This document shows, piece after piece, positions 19,380 through 27,718 of a stretch of 35,619 nucleotides of DNA. The stretch comes from an uncultured Solimonas sp. (lineage in GTDB: Bacteria; Pseudomonadota; Gammaproteobacteria; Nevskiales; Nevskiaceae), in assembly GCA_946478985.1 (NCBI GenBank), contig CAMLDZ010000020.1, positions 1 to 35,619 on the forward strand, written 5' to 3'. Position 1 is the first letter of the stretch. Each line of letters opens with the position of its first letter. Both the position numbers and the translations under genes were made by a program. The notes under the pieces were generated by a model. It made no database searches. It saw nothing but the letters and a program-made list of their open reading frames with translations, and was not told where the DNA came from.

Positions 19380-20384
19380 ATGCAGGTCGACATCAAGACC
19401 CGCAGTATCGATCCGGTCCGCAACAACTTCGCGCATCTGCAGCGGCGCTTCGGCGACAAGCCGGCCAGCCGCTATCAGGAGGCGACCTACGACATCCAGC
19501 CGGAAATCAATTTCCACTACAAGCCGCTGTGGGATCCGGACCATGAGATGTACGACCGTCGGCGCACGGCGATCCAGATGCGCGACTGGTACGCGCTGAA
19601 AGACCCGCGGCAGTTCTACTACGGCGCTTACACCATCACCCGCGCGCGCTGGCAGGACGGCATGGATCGCCAGCTGGATCTGGTCGACAGGCGCGGCCTG
19701 CTGCGCATGCTGCCGGCCGATGTGCAGAAGCTGATCGTCGACACGCTGGTGCCGCTGCGGCATTACGAATGGGGCGCCAACACCAACAACGCGCACATGA
19801 CCGCCTACGGCTACGGCGTGGCGATCACGCAGGCGACGATGATGAACACGATGGACCGGCTCGGCATGGCCCAGCACATCAGCCGCATCGGCCTGCTGAT
19901 CGACAACAGCAGCGGCGAATCGCTGGTCGCCGCCAAGGCGCAGTGGCTGGACGCGCCACAGTGGCAGGGCCTGCGTCGCGAGATGGAGAACATGTTCGTC
20001 ACCCGCGACTGGTTCGAACTGCTGGTCGCGCAGAACCTGGTCTGCGACGCCCTGCTCTACCCGCTGATGTACCAGCACTTCGATGCGCGCATCGGCGCGC
20101 GGCACGGCGCCGCGCTGACGATAATGACCGAGTACCTGACGCGCTGGTTTGATGAAACCGCCAAGTGGGTCGACGCGGTGGTCAAGACCGCCGCCGCCGA
20201 GAGCGAGCACAACCGCGCGCTGCTGGCGCAGTGGGCCGCCAAGTGGCGCGCGGCGCATGCCACGGCACTGCAGCCGCTGGCGGTACAGGCGCTCGGCGAG
20301 CAGGCCGACACCGCGATGCAGGAAGTGCTGAGCGCTTTCGATGCACGCATCGTCAAGCTGGGCATCGCCGGAGCCGCCGCATGA
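19380..20384 (+). CDS. dmpL: Phenol hydroxylase beta subunit DmpL
   Basis: DmpL is the ferritin-like beta subunit of the (alpha-beta-gamma)2 diiron hydroxylase. It has no metal site but scaffolds DmpN. The 334 residues are the usual length, with family-like segments QPEINFHYKPLWDP, LKDPRQFYYGAYTITRARWQ and VPLRHYEWGANTNNAHM. The gene is followed directly by dmpM through an ATGA overlap, so balanced expression with the activator protein is expected. Confidence 0.94.
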   Translation: MQVDIKTRSIDPVRNNFAHLQRRFGDKPASRYQEATYDIQPEINFHYKPLWDPDHEMYDRRRTAIQMRDWYALKDPRQFYYGAYTITRARWQDGMDRQLDLVDRRGLLRMLPADVQKLIVDTLVPLRHYEWGANTNNAHMTAYGYGVAITQATMMNTMDRLGMAQHISRIGLLIDNSSGESLVAAKAQWLDAPQWQGLRREMENMFVTRDWFELLVAQNLVCDALLYPLMYQHFDARIGARHGAALTIMTEYLTRWFDETAKWVDAVVKTAAAESEHNRALLAQWAAKWRAAHATALQPLAVQALGEQADTAMQEVLSAFDARIVKLGIAGAAA

Positions 20385-20662
20385 GCGCTTCCACCCAACC
20401 GGTATTCATCGCCCTGCAGGCCAATCACGACACGCAGCCGGTGATCGACGCGATCCGCGCCGACAACCCGCAGGCCACGGTGCACGAGTATCCGGCGATG
20501 GTGCGCATCACCGCGCCCGGACATCTGGTGATCCGCCGCGAATCCGTCGAGGAACGGATCGGCCGCGACTTCGACCTGCGCGAACTGCAGGTCAACATGA
20601 TCTCGCTGGGTGGCGAGGTCGACGAAACCGAAACCGAATTCACGCTGCAGTGGCGCAGCTGA
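20381..20662 (+). CDS. dmpM: Phenol hydroxylase activator/coupling protein DmpM
   Basis: DmpM is the cofactor-less regulatory protein that docks on the hydroxylase and controls its turnover. The 93-residue product (starting MSASTQPVFIALQAN) has the family segments VHEYPAMVRITAPG and RDFDLRELQVNMISLGGEV. The ATG at 20381 overlaps the dmpL stop. It lies 13 nt before dmpN. Confidence 0.93.
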   Translation: MSASTQPVFIALQANHDTQPVIDAIRADNPQATVHEYPAMVRITAPGHLVIRRESVEERIGRDFDLRELQVNMISLGGEVDETETEFTLQWRS

Positions 20663-20675
20663 GCAGGAGAACGAC

Positions 20676-22277
20676 ATGGCCGATGGAAACTCCAAACCCG
20701 CCAAGAAGCTCAGCCTCAAGGAGAACTATGCGCTGATGACGCGCGGCCTGGGCTGGGAAACCAGCTACCAGCCGATGGACGAGGTTTTCCGCTACCTCAA
20801 GTTCGAAGGCATCAAGATCCACGACTGGGACCAGTGGGAAGACCCGTTCCGGCTGACGATGGACGCCTACTGGAAGTACCAGGGCGAGAAGGAGCGCAAG
20901 CTCTACGCCATCGTCGATGCCTTCCAGCAGAACAACGGCGCGTTCAATGTCACCGACGCGCGCTATCTGCAGGCGCTGAAGATCTTCATCACCGGCTTCT
21001 CGCCGCTGGAGTACACCTCGCACCGCGGCTTCGCGATCCTGTCGCGCGAGTTCGCCGGCGTCGGCCCGCGCGTCGCCGCGCAGATGCAGTCGATCGACGA
21101 GCTGCGCCACGCGCAGACGCAGATCCACACGCTGAGCCCGTACAACCGCTATTTCGAGGGGATGTCGGAATTCCGCAGCATGTACGACCGCACCTGGTAC
21201 CTGTCGATCCCGAAGAGCTTCTTCGAGGACGCGGTGACCGCCGGGCCGTTCGAGTTCATCACCGCGATCTCGTTCTCGCTCGAGTACGTGCTGACCAATC
21301 TGATCTTCATGCCGTGGATGTCCGGCGCCGCGCTCAACGGCGACATGGCGACGGTGAGCTTCGGCTTCTCGGCGCAGTCCGACGAAGCACGGCACATGAC
21401 ACTGGGCATCGAGGTCATCAAGTTCCTGCTGCAGCAGGACCCGGGCAACGTGCCGATCGTGCAGAAGTGGATCGACAAATGGTTCTGGCGCGGCTACCGC
21501 GTGCTGGCGCTGGTCGGCACGATGATGGATTACATGCTGCCCAAGCGCGTGATGAGCTGGGCCGAGGCCTGGGAGATCTACTTCGAGCAGAACGGCGGCG
21601 CGCTGTTCGCCGATCTGGCCCGCTACGGCATCCGCATGCCGCGGCACTGGGAAACCACCGTCAAGGAGAAGGGCCGGCTCTCGCACGAACTGTGGAGCAT
21701 TCTCTACCAGTACCGCGACGCCGCCGGCTTCCACCTGTGGCTGCCGTCCATTGATGAGATGAACTGGTTCTCCGAGAAGTATCCGGACACCTTCGACAAA
21801 CTCTACCGCCCGCGCTTCGAATACTGGCGCGAGCTGGAGGCCAAGGGCACGCCGTTCACCAACAGCAACCTGCCGTGCCTGTGCCAGACCTGCCAGTGGC
21901 CGATGCTGTTCACCGAGCCCGACGACCCGACGCAGATCTGCCACCGCGAGAGCACGTATCGCGGCGAGAAGTTCCACTTCTGCTCGGACGGCTGCAAGGA
22001 CGTCTTCGACGACGAGCCGGAGAAGTTCGTCAACGCCTGGCTGCCCGTGCATCAGATCTATCAGGGCAACTGCTTCCCGGAAGGCGCCAACCCGGCCTCG
22101 CCGGATTTCAATCCGCTGGTCGAGGCGCTCAAGTACATGGGCATCAAGCCCGGCGTCGACGGCGGCCTGCTGAAGGAATCGGCCGACGCGCGCAATTGGG
22201 AACGCTGGACCGGACGGCCCTACAACAGTCAGTCGGGCAGCCCGTCGCCGGCACCGACGACGGGAGCGCAGTCATGA
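20676..22277 (+). CDS. dmpN: Phenol hydroxylase alpha (catalytic diiron) subunit DmpN
   Basis: DmpN carries the carboxylate-bridged diiron centre that inserts oxygen into phenol to give catechol. In 533 residues the iron ligands appear as Glu112, Glu142 and His145 (DELRH), then Glu203, Glu237 and His240 (DEARH). A C-terminal Cys-rich segment (Cys401, 403, 406, 422, 436, 440) corresponds to the structural zinc region known in phenol hydroxylase. ATG 20676 follows an AGGAGA ribosome site. The end overlaps dmpO by ATGA. The last 20 residues are a Ser/Pro/Gly-rich tail. Confidence 0.97.
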   Translation: MADGNSKPAKKLSLKENYALMTRGLGWETSYQPMDEVFRYLKFEGIKIHDWDQWEDPFRLTMDAYWKYQGEKERKLYAIVDAFQQNNGAFNVTDARYLQALKIFITGFSPLEYTSHRGFAILSREFAGVGPRVAAQMQSIDELRHAQTQIHTLSPYNRYFEGMSEFRSMYDRTWYLSIPKSFFEDAVTAGPFEFITAISFSLEYVLTNLIFMPWMSGAALNGDMATVSFGFSAQSDEARHMTLGIEVIKFLLQQDPGNVPIVQKWIDKWFWRGYRVLALVGTMMDYMLPKRVMSWAEAWEIYFEQNGGALFADLARYGIRMPRHWETTVKEKGRLSHELWSILYQYRDAAGFHLWLPSIDEMNWFSEKYPDTFDKLYRPRFEYWRELEAKGTPFTNSNLPCLCQTCQWPMLFTEPDDPTQICHRESTYRGEKFHFCSDGCKDVFDDEPEKFVNAWLPVHQIYQGNCFPEGANPASPDFNPLVEALKYMGIKPGVDGGLLKESADARNWERWTGRPYNSQSGSPSPAPTTGAQS

Positions 22278-22636
22278 GCGTGCGCGCGATCACGCCGGAC
22301 TACCACGGCGAGATGAAGGACACGGTCGACAAGTTCCACGGCAATCAGCTGCTCAACATCGGCTGGGACCGCCACCTGATGTACGCGGCGCCGGTCTGCA
22401 TCCCGGTGCCGCCGCTGATGCCGTTCGGCGCGCTGGTCGAGCAGGTGTTGCCGGGCCTGTTCGGCAATCATCCGGACTTCGCGAAGATCGACTGGAGCAC
22501 GGTGCGCTGGCTCAGCTCCGGCCAGCCGTTCGCGCCGGACGCGGCGAAGAGCCTCGCCGACAACGGCCTCGGCCACAAGGCGATGCTGCGCCTGCAGACG
22601 CCCGGGCTCGATGGCCTCAATGGCACGAGGAACTGA
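22274..22636 (+). CDS. dmpO: Phenol hydroxylase gamma subunit DmpO
   Basis: DmpO is the small gamma subunit of the hydroxylase oligomer. The 120-residue product begins MSVRAITPDYHGEMKD and contains NQLLNIGWDRHLMYAAPVC and GQPFAPDAAKSLADNGLGHK, all typical of this family. It overlaps dmpN by 4 nt. It is separated from dmpP by a palindromic repeat element of about 100 bp, the only interruption among the hydroxylase genes. Confidence 0.92.
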   Translation: MSVRAITPDYHGEMKDTVDKFHGNQLLNIGWDRHLMYAAPVCIPVPPLMPFGALVEQVLPGLFGNHPDFAKIDWSTVRWLSSGQPFAPDAAKSLADNGLGHKAMLRLQTPGLDGLNGTRN

Positions 22637-22655
22637 GATGGGCTTGCGCATGCCA

Positions 22656-22754
22656 GACCCTCACCCCAACCCCTCTCCCGCGCGCGGGAGAGGGGCTCGT
22701 TCTCCCTTCTCCCGGTTGCGGGAGAAGGTGGCGCGCAGCGCCGGATGAGGGCCG
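22656..22754 (+). repeat. Palindromic repeat element, copy A (between dmpO and dmpP)
   Basis: Two hairpins lie here: a perfect stem at 22670-22695 (13-bp arms, CCCCTCTCCCGCG) and a stem at 22705-22728 (10-bp arms CCTTCTCCCG, loop GTTG). The element begins with CCCTCACCCC and ends GATGAGGG. Copy B at 26801-26897 is the same element inverted. It ends only a few bases before the dmpP ATG, whose purine-rich ribosome site (GGCCGGGG) comes from the element edge. It looks like a REP or MITE-type repeat. Confidence 0.8.
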
Positions 22755-22761
22755 GGGACTC

Positions 22762-23823
22762 ATGGGCCACCAACTGACCATCGAGCCGCTGGGCCAGACC
22801 GTCGAGGTCGAGGACGGCCAGACCCTGCTCGACGCCTGCCTGCGCGCCGGCGTCTGGCTGCCGCACGCCTGCTGCCACGGCCTGTGCGCGACCTGCAAGG
22901 TGCAGGTCGTCGACGGCGAGGTCGATCACGGCGAAGCCTCGCCGTTCGCGCTGATGGACTTCGAGCGCGACGAGGGCAAGACGCTGGCCTGCTGCGCGAC
23001 GATCGAAGCGGACACGGTGATCGAGGCGGATATCGACGAAGAGCCGGACGCGCAGCTGATTCCGGTCCGCGACTTCGCCGGCACCGTCACCCACATCGAG
23101 ACGCTGACGCCGACGATCCGCGGCATCTTCATCGAGCTGGATACGCCGATCACGTTCCAGGCCGGCCAGTACGTCAACCTGCAGATCGACAGCGAAGCCG
23201 GGCCGCTGCGCCGCGCGTTCTCGCTGGCGACGCCACCGTCGGCGGCAACGCGGATCGAGCTGAACGTGCGTCTGGTCCCCGGCGGCGCCGGCACCGCGCA
23301 TCTGCACACGCGGCTCCAGCCGGGTGACCGCGTGCAGCTGTCCGGCCCGTACGGCCGCTTCTTCGTGCGCAAGTCGGCGGGCAAGCCGATGCTGTTCATG
23401 GCCGGCGGCTCCGGCCTGTCGAGCCCGCGCAGCATGATTCTCGATCTGCTGGAAAGCCGGGCCGGCACGCCGATCACGCTGATCTACGGCCAGCGCTCGC
23501 GCGCGGAGCTGTACTACCACGACGAGTTCGAGGCGCTGGCGCGCGAGTATCCGCAGTTCCGCTACGTGCCGGCGCTGTCGCACGAGCCCGAGCACAGCGA
23601 CTGGAAAGGCTTCCGCGGCTTCGTCCACGAGGCGGCCAGGGCGCATTTCGACAACGACTTCCGCGGCCACAAGGCCTATCTCTGCGGGCCACCGCTGATG
23701 ATCGACGCCTGCATCAGCACGCTGATGCAGGGCCGCCTGTTCGAGAACGACATCTACCACGAGAAGTTCATCTCGGCCGCGGATGCGCAACAGGCCAAGA
23801 GCCCGCTGTTCCGGAAAATTTAA
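22762..23823 (+). CDS. dmpP: Phenol hydroxylase reductase DmpP
   Basis: DmpP passes electrons from NADH through FAD and a [2Fe-2S] cluster to the diiron hydroxylase. The 353-residue product has an N-terminal plant-type ferredoxin domain with cluster cysteines at Cys37, Cys42, Cys45 and about Cys77. The FAD domain has RAFSLAT, and the NAD domain has GGSGLSSPRSM and CGPPLMIDA. Spacing to dmpO is 125 nt because of the inserted repeat. It shares its TAA stop with the next ATG (TAATG). Confidence 0.95.
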   Translation: MGHQLTIEPLGQTVEVEDGQTLLDACLRAGVWLPHACCHGLCATCKVQVVDGEVDHGEASPFALMDFERDEGKTLACCATIEADTVIEADIDEEPDAQLIPVRDFAGTVTHIETLTPTIRGIFIELDTPITFQAGQYVNLQIDSEAGPLRRAFSLATPPSAATRIELNVRLVPGGAGTAHLHTRLQPGDRVQLSGPYGRFFVRKSAGKPMLFMAGGSGLSSPRSMILDLLESRAGTPITLIYGQRSRAELYYHDEFEALAREYPQFRYVPALSHEPEHSDWKGFRGFVHEAARAHFDNDFRGHKAYLCGPPLMIDACISTLMQGRLFENDIYHEKFISAADAQQAKSPLFRKI

Positions 23824-24128
23824 TGACCCAGACGATGATTCACTCGATCGCCATCCACGGCCAGAGCTTCCGCTGCCGCAGCGGCCATAGCGTGCTGCAG
23901 GCGATGAGCGACGCCGGCAAGGCGCTGCTGCGCATCGGCTGCCGCAGCGGCGGCTGCGGCATCTGCCGCGTGCGCGTGCTGTCCGGCCGTTTTCATACCG
24001 GCGTGATGAGCGCCGCGCAGGTCAGTGCAAGCGAACGCCGCGACGGTTACGCCCTCGCCTGCAGGCTTTATCCGGACAGCGACCTGCAGCTGGCACCTGC
24101 CCGCCGCATCGCCGGAGCCATGTCATGA
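23823..24128 (+). CDS. dmpQ: Plant-type [2Fe-2S] ferredoxin, DmpQ/XylT type
   Basis: In dmp and xyl operons this ferredoxin reduces the inactive ferric form of catechol 2,3-dioxygenase and so reactivates it. The 101-residue protein has cluster cysteines Cys40, Cys45, Cys48 and Cys80 in the C-x4-C-x2-C pattern (GCRSGGCGICRVRV). Catechol 2,3-dioxygenase itself is encoded about 7 kb downstream at the end of the same operon, so the pairing still holds. The start overlaps dmpP by one base and the end overlaps the SDR gene by 4 nt. Confidence 0.88.
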   Translation: MTQTMIHSIAIHGQSFRCRSGHSVLQAMSDAGKALLRIGCRSGGCGICRVRVLSGRFHTGVMSAAQVSASERRDGYALACRLYPDSDLQLAPARRIAGAMS

Positions 24129-24883
24129 GCCATCGGCAACCCGAGATCGCCGTCATCGTCGGTGCGACCGGCGCGATGGGCCAGGTGATCGCCGCGCGCC
24201 TCGTCCGCCGCGGCCTGCGCGTCATCGCCGTCGCCCGCTCCGCGGCCGCCGTCGAGACACTGGTGTCGTCGCTGGACGGCGCGCGTGCCTGCGTCTGCGA
24301 CATCAGCCAGGACAGCGCGATCGCTGCGATCGCCGCGGCCATCGACGCACCGGTGCGCGCGATCGTCCACGGCCCCGGCGTGCAGGTCGTCGGCGGCGTG
24401 CTCGACGCGCCGACCGCGGCGATGGTCGACGCCGTCAACATCAAGGTCGGCGGCATGATGCGGCTGGTGCGCGCGGTCGACGCGCATCTGCAGCGTGGCT
24501 CGCGGCTGATCGCTGTCGGCGGCCACTACGGGCTGGAACCGTCCGCCTACGCGGCGACCGCCGGCATCGGCAACGCCGCGCTGCTCAATCTGGTCCGCCA
24601 GTACTCCTGGGCCTACGGTCCGCGCGGCATCACCGCACACCTGATCGCACCGGGTCCGGTCGACAGCGAGCGTCTGCGCCGCGTGATCGACGCACGCGCC
24701 GCGCGCGACGGCATCAGCGCCGCAGCGGTGTTCGAGCAGATGCGCGGCGAATCCGCGATCGGCGCGTTCACCACGCCGGAACAGATCGCCTGGGCGGTCG
24801 ACACGCTGCTGGATCCGGAAGCCGACGCGCTGGCCGGCAGCACGCTGTTCATGGACGCCGGCCGGCGTCGCGGACTGCCATAG
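24125..24883 (+). CDS. SDR-family protein lacking the catalytic Ser and Lys
   Basis: The 252-residue protein has a short-chain dehydrogenase fold: nucleotide motif VGATGAMGQ at 12-20, helix-4 Asn in VNIKVGG, and an APGPVDSE segment. The usual catalytic YxxxK is YAATA at 142-146, so the Lys is replaced by Ala. The Ser position reads VGGHYG with no Ser. NNAG is replaced by HGPG. It may therefore be a binding or regulatory protein, or use a different mechanism. It overlaps dmpQ by 4 nt and precedes a tautomerase gene by 8 nt, so it belongs to the operon. No role in meta-cleavage is known to me. Confidence 0.82.
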   Translation: MSHRQPEIAVIVGATGAMGQVIAARLVRRGLRVIAVARSAAAVETLVSSLDGARACVCDISQDSAIAAIAAAIDAPVRAIVHGPGVQVVGGVLDAPTAAMVDAVNIKVGGMMRLVRAVDAHLQRGSRLIAVGGHYGLEPSAYAATAGIGNAALLNLVRQYSWAYGPRGITAHLIAPGPVDSERLRRVIDARAARDGISAAAVFEQMRGESAIGAFTTPEQIAWAVDTLLDPEADALAGSTLFMDAGRRRGLP

Positions 24884-24891
24884 GAACGCCC

Positions 24892-25317
24892 ATGCCCGTC
24901 CTCGAATTCCATCTCGCCGAAGGCCACTGCGACGACGCGCAGTGCGAGCGCCTGCTGATCGAATCCAGCCGCCTCTACGCCGAAGTGCTTAAAAGCCCGA
25001 TCGAACGCGTGCGCGTGTTCATCCAGCTGTACAAGCCGACGCTGATGGCCAGCGGCGGCGTACCGCTGAGCCGTGGCGGTGCGGCAGCACCATTGTTCTA
25101 TTTCCTGGCGATGCAGGGCCGGCCGATCGAAGAACGCCAGCGCCTGCTCGCCGGCTTCACCGATCTGCTGGTCGAGATCACCGGCGCCGAACGCGCGCAG
25201 GTGCGCGGCGGCTGCTGGCTGATTCCGCCGGAGGACTGGGGCATCGGCGGCAAACCGGCCAGCCAACTGCGCGCCGACGAAATCCGCGCGCGCGCCGCGG
25301 CCGCCGCCAATACCTGA
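24892..25317 (+). CDS. Two-module tautomerase-superfamily protein
   Basis: The 141-residue product begins Met-Pro, leaving the N-terminal proline that is the catalytic base in the tautomerase superfamily. It appears to contain two fused beta-alpha-beta units. The first starts MPVLEFHLAEG. The second starts APLFYFLAMQGRPIEERQR and ends with WGIGG, which resembles the FGIGG of 4-oxalocrotonate tautomerase. Each unit is about 60-70 residues, in contrast to the single-unit DmpI later in this operon. It could isomerise a pathway intermediate or a side product; the substrate is unknown. Confidence 0.75.
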   Translation: MPVLEFHLAEGHCDDAQCERLLIESSRLYAEVLKSPIERVRVFIQLYKPTLMASGGVPLSRGGAAAPLFYFLAMQGRPIEERQRLLAGFTDLLVEITGAERAQVRGGCWLIPPEDWGIGGKPASQLRADEIRARAAAAANT

Positions 25318-25335
25318 TCAGGACAATCGAGAGCG

Positions 25336-26799
25336 ATGATGGAAACCCGCGAGTTCAAGCACTTCATCGACGGCGCCTTCGTCGGCAGCGCCAAGACCTT
25401 CAGCAAGCGCCGGCCGATCGACGACGCCGTGATCGGCCGCGTGCACGAAGGCGGCCGCAGCGAGATCGACGCTGCGGTAAACGCCGCGCGCGCCGCGCTG
25501 AAAGGCCCCTGGGGCAAGATGAGCATCGAGCAGCGCACCGCCCTGCTGTACAAGGTCGCCGACGAGATCACGCGCCGCTTCGAGGACTTCGTGCAGGCCG
25601 AGATGGCCGATACCGGCCAGCCGCGCTCGGTGATGGAACACGCCTTCATCCCGCGCGGCGCCGCCAACTTCAAGATCTTTGCCGACGTCGTCAAGAACGT
25701 CGCCACCGAGAGCTTCACCACGCCGACGCCGGACGGCCGCGGCGCGCTGAACTACGCGCTGCGCGTGCCCAAGGGCGTGATCGGCGTGATCTGCCCGTGG
25801 AACGCGCCGCTGCTGCTGATGACCTGGAAAGTCGCGCCGGCGCTGGCCTGCGGCAATACGGTGATCGTCAAGCCGTCCGAGGAAACGCCCGGTACCGCGA
25901 CCCTGCTCGCCGAGGTCATGGACGCGGTGGGCATCCCCAAGGGCGTCTACAACGTCGTGCATGGTTTCGGCCCCGATTCCGCCGGCGAGGCGCTGACGCG
26001 GCACGACGGCGTCGCCGCGATCACCTTCACCGGCGAGACGCGCACCGGCGCGGCGATCATGAAGTCCGCCGCCGACGGCATCCGCGATGTCTCGTTCGAG
26101 CTCGGCGGCAAGAACGCCGGCCTGATCTTCGCCGACTGCGACTTCGACGCCGCCGTCGACAGCGCCGTGCGCTCGGTCTTCCTCAACTGCGGCCAGGTCT
26201 GCCTGGGCACCGAGCGCCTGCTAGTCGAGCGGCCGATCTTCGAAAGGTTCGTCGCCGCGCTGAAGGCCAAGGCCGAAGCGCTCAAGCCCGGTGAACCGGA
26301 CGCCAAGGGCACCAGCCTGGGCCCGCTGATCAGCCAGGAGCATCGCCGCAAGGTGCTCGGCTACTACGAGAAGGCGCGCGCCGAGGGCGCCACCGTCGTC
26401 ACCGGCGGCGGCGTTCCGGAGATGCCCGGCGCGCTTGCCAACGGCGCCTGGGTGCAGCCGACGATCTGGACCGGCCTGCCCGATACCGCAGCGATCGTGC
26501 GCGAGGAAATCTTCGGACCGTGCTGCCACATCGCGCCGTTCGATAGCGAGGACGAGGCCATCGCGCGCGCCAACGACACCGCCTACGGCCTGTCGACGAC
26601 GATCTGGACCAAGGACCTGGCGCGCGCGCACCGCGTCGCCGCGCAGATCGAGGTCGGCATCACCTGGATCAACAGCTGGTTCCTGCGCGATCTGCGCACG
26701 CCGTTCGGCGGCAGCAAGCAATCCGGCATCGGCCGCGAAGGCGGCGTGCACTCGCTGGAGTTCTACACCGAGCTGCGCAACGTCTGCGTGAAGCTGTGA
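25336..26799 (+). CDS. dmpC: 2-hydroxymuconic semialdehyde dehydrogenase DmpC
   Basis: DmpC oxidises the ring-cleavage product 2-hydroxymuconic semialdehyde to 2-hydroxymuconate with NAD+, opening the 4-oxalocrotonate branch. The 487-residue protein is an aldehyde dehydrogenase of the expected length. The N-terminus EFKHFIDGAFVGS is family-like. Cofactor-site segment PWNAPLLL, general base Glu255 (FELGGKN) and nucleophile Cys289 (GQVCLGTE) are visible. It starts 18 nt after the two-module tautomerase gene (ATG 25336; the adjacent ATG 25339 is possible) and is followed by repeat copy B. Confidence 0.94.
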   Translation: MMETREFKHFIDGAFVGSAKTFSKRRPIDDAVIGRVHEGGRSEIDAAVNAARAALKGPWGKMSIEQRTALLYKVADEITRRFEDFVQAEMADTGQPRSVMEHAFIPRGAANFKIFADVVKNVATESFTTPTPDGRGALNYALRVPKGVIGVICPWNAPLLLMTWKVAPALACGNTVIVKPSEETPGTATLLAEVMDAVGIPKGVYNVVHGFGPDSAGEALTRHDGVAAITFTGETRTGAAIMKSAADGIRDVSFELGGKNAGLIFADCDFDAAVDSAVRSVFLNCGQVCLGTERLLVERPIFERFVAALKAKAEALKPGEPDAKGTSLGPLISQEHRRKVLGYYEKARAEGATVVTGGGVPEMPGALANGAWVQPTIWTGLPDTAAIVREEIFGPCCHIAPFDSEDEAIARANDTAYGLSTTIWTKDLARAHRVAAQIEVGITWINSWFLRDLRTPFGGSKQSGIGREGGVHSLEFYTELRNVCVKL

Positions 26800-26800
26800 A

Positions 26801-26897
26801 CGCCCTCATCCGCCCTTCGGGCACCTTCTCCCGCAAGCGGGAGAAGGCAAAAACCAACCCCTCTCCCGCTTGCGGGAGAGGGGCCGGGGTGAGGGTC
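26801..26897 (-). repeat. Palindromic repeat element, copy B (between dmpC and dmpE)
   Basis: This is the same element as copy A in reverse orientation: it begins CCCTCATCC and ends GGGGTGAGGG. Two perfect hairpins occur, at 26824-26847 (CCTTCTCCCGC, loop AA) and 26858-26883 (CCCCTCTCCCGC, loop TT). It fills most of the 124-nt dmpC-dmpE gap. Confidence 0.8.
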
Positions 26898-26923
26898 CTC
26901 CTGTCCGCGCAGAACTCAAAATC

Positions 26924-27718
26924 ATGACCCCGCAACAGATCCGCCACTACGGCGACGAGCTCCATGCCGCGCTCGCCGCGCGCAGCACCGTCGCACCGCT
27001 GACCGAGCGCGAGCCGGACATCACGATCGACGATGCCTACCGCATCCAGCTGCGCATGCTCGGATGCCGGCTGGCCGGCGGCGAGACGATCGTCGGCAAG
27101 AAGATCGGCGTGACCAGCAAGGCGGTGCAGGACATGGTCGGCGTCACCCAGCCGGACTTCGGCCAGCTGACGTCCGGCATGGCCTACGAGGAAGGCCAGG
27201 AGATCCCGCTCGGCACCTTGATCCAGCCCAAGGCCGAGGCCGAGATCGCCTTCGTGCTCAAGCGCGATCTCAAGGGTCCGGGCATCACCGCCACCGATGT
27301 GATCCGTGCCACCGACTACGTGGTGCCCTGCTTCGAGATCGTCGATTCCCGCATCAGGGACTGGAAGATCCGCATCCAGGACACCATCGCCGACAACGCC
27401 TCCTGCGGCGTCTACCTGCTCGGCAAGCACAAGTCGCATCCGACCAAGGTCGATCTGAATCTCGCCGGCATGGTGGTCGAGAAGAACGGCGCGCTGTTCG
27501 GCACTGCCGCCGGCGCCGCCGTGCGGGGCGGGCCGGTCAATGCCGTGGTCTGGCTCGCCAACACCCTGGGCCGGCTCGGCATTCCGTTTCTCGCCGGCGA
27601 GGTGATTCTGTCCGGCTCGCAGTCGGCGCTGGTGCCGGTGGCGGCCGGTGACCGCATGCGCTGCAGCGTCGGCGGCATCGGCAGCTGCGAAGTGGTGTTC
27701 AGCGGAGCCACGTCATGA
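26924..27718 (+). CDS. dmpE: 2-hydroxypenta-2,4-dienoate hydratase DmpE
   Basis: DmpE hydrates 2-hydroxypenta-2,4-dienoate to 4-hydroxy-2-oxovalerate. The 264-residue product is in the hydratase/decarboxylase family, with GKKIGVTSKAVQDMVGV, the metal-ligand segment QPKAEAEIAFVL and EIVDSRIRDWKI. ATG 26924 is chosen because the frame farther upstream runs into the repeat; no strong ribosome site is visible. It ends in an ATGA overlap with dmpH. The two enzymes are known to form a complex, so coupled translation fits. Confidence 0.93.
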   Translation: MTPQQIRHYGDELHAALAARSTVAPLTEREPDITIDDAYRIQLRMLGCRLAGGETIVGKKIGVTSKAVQDMVGVTQPDFGQLTSGMAYEEGQEIPLGTLIQPKAEAEIAFVLKRDLKGPGITATDVIRATDYVVPCFEIVDSRIRDWKIRIQDTIADNASCGVYLLGKHKSHPTKVDLNLAGMVVEKNGALFGTAAGAAVRGGPVNAVVWLANTLGRLGIPFLAGEVILSGSQSALVPVAAGDRMRCSVGGIGSCEVVFSGATS

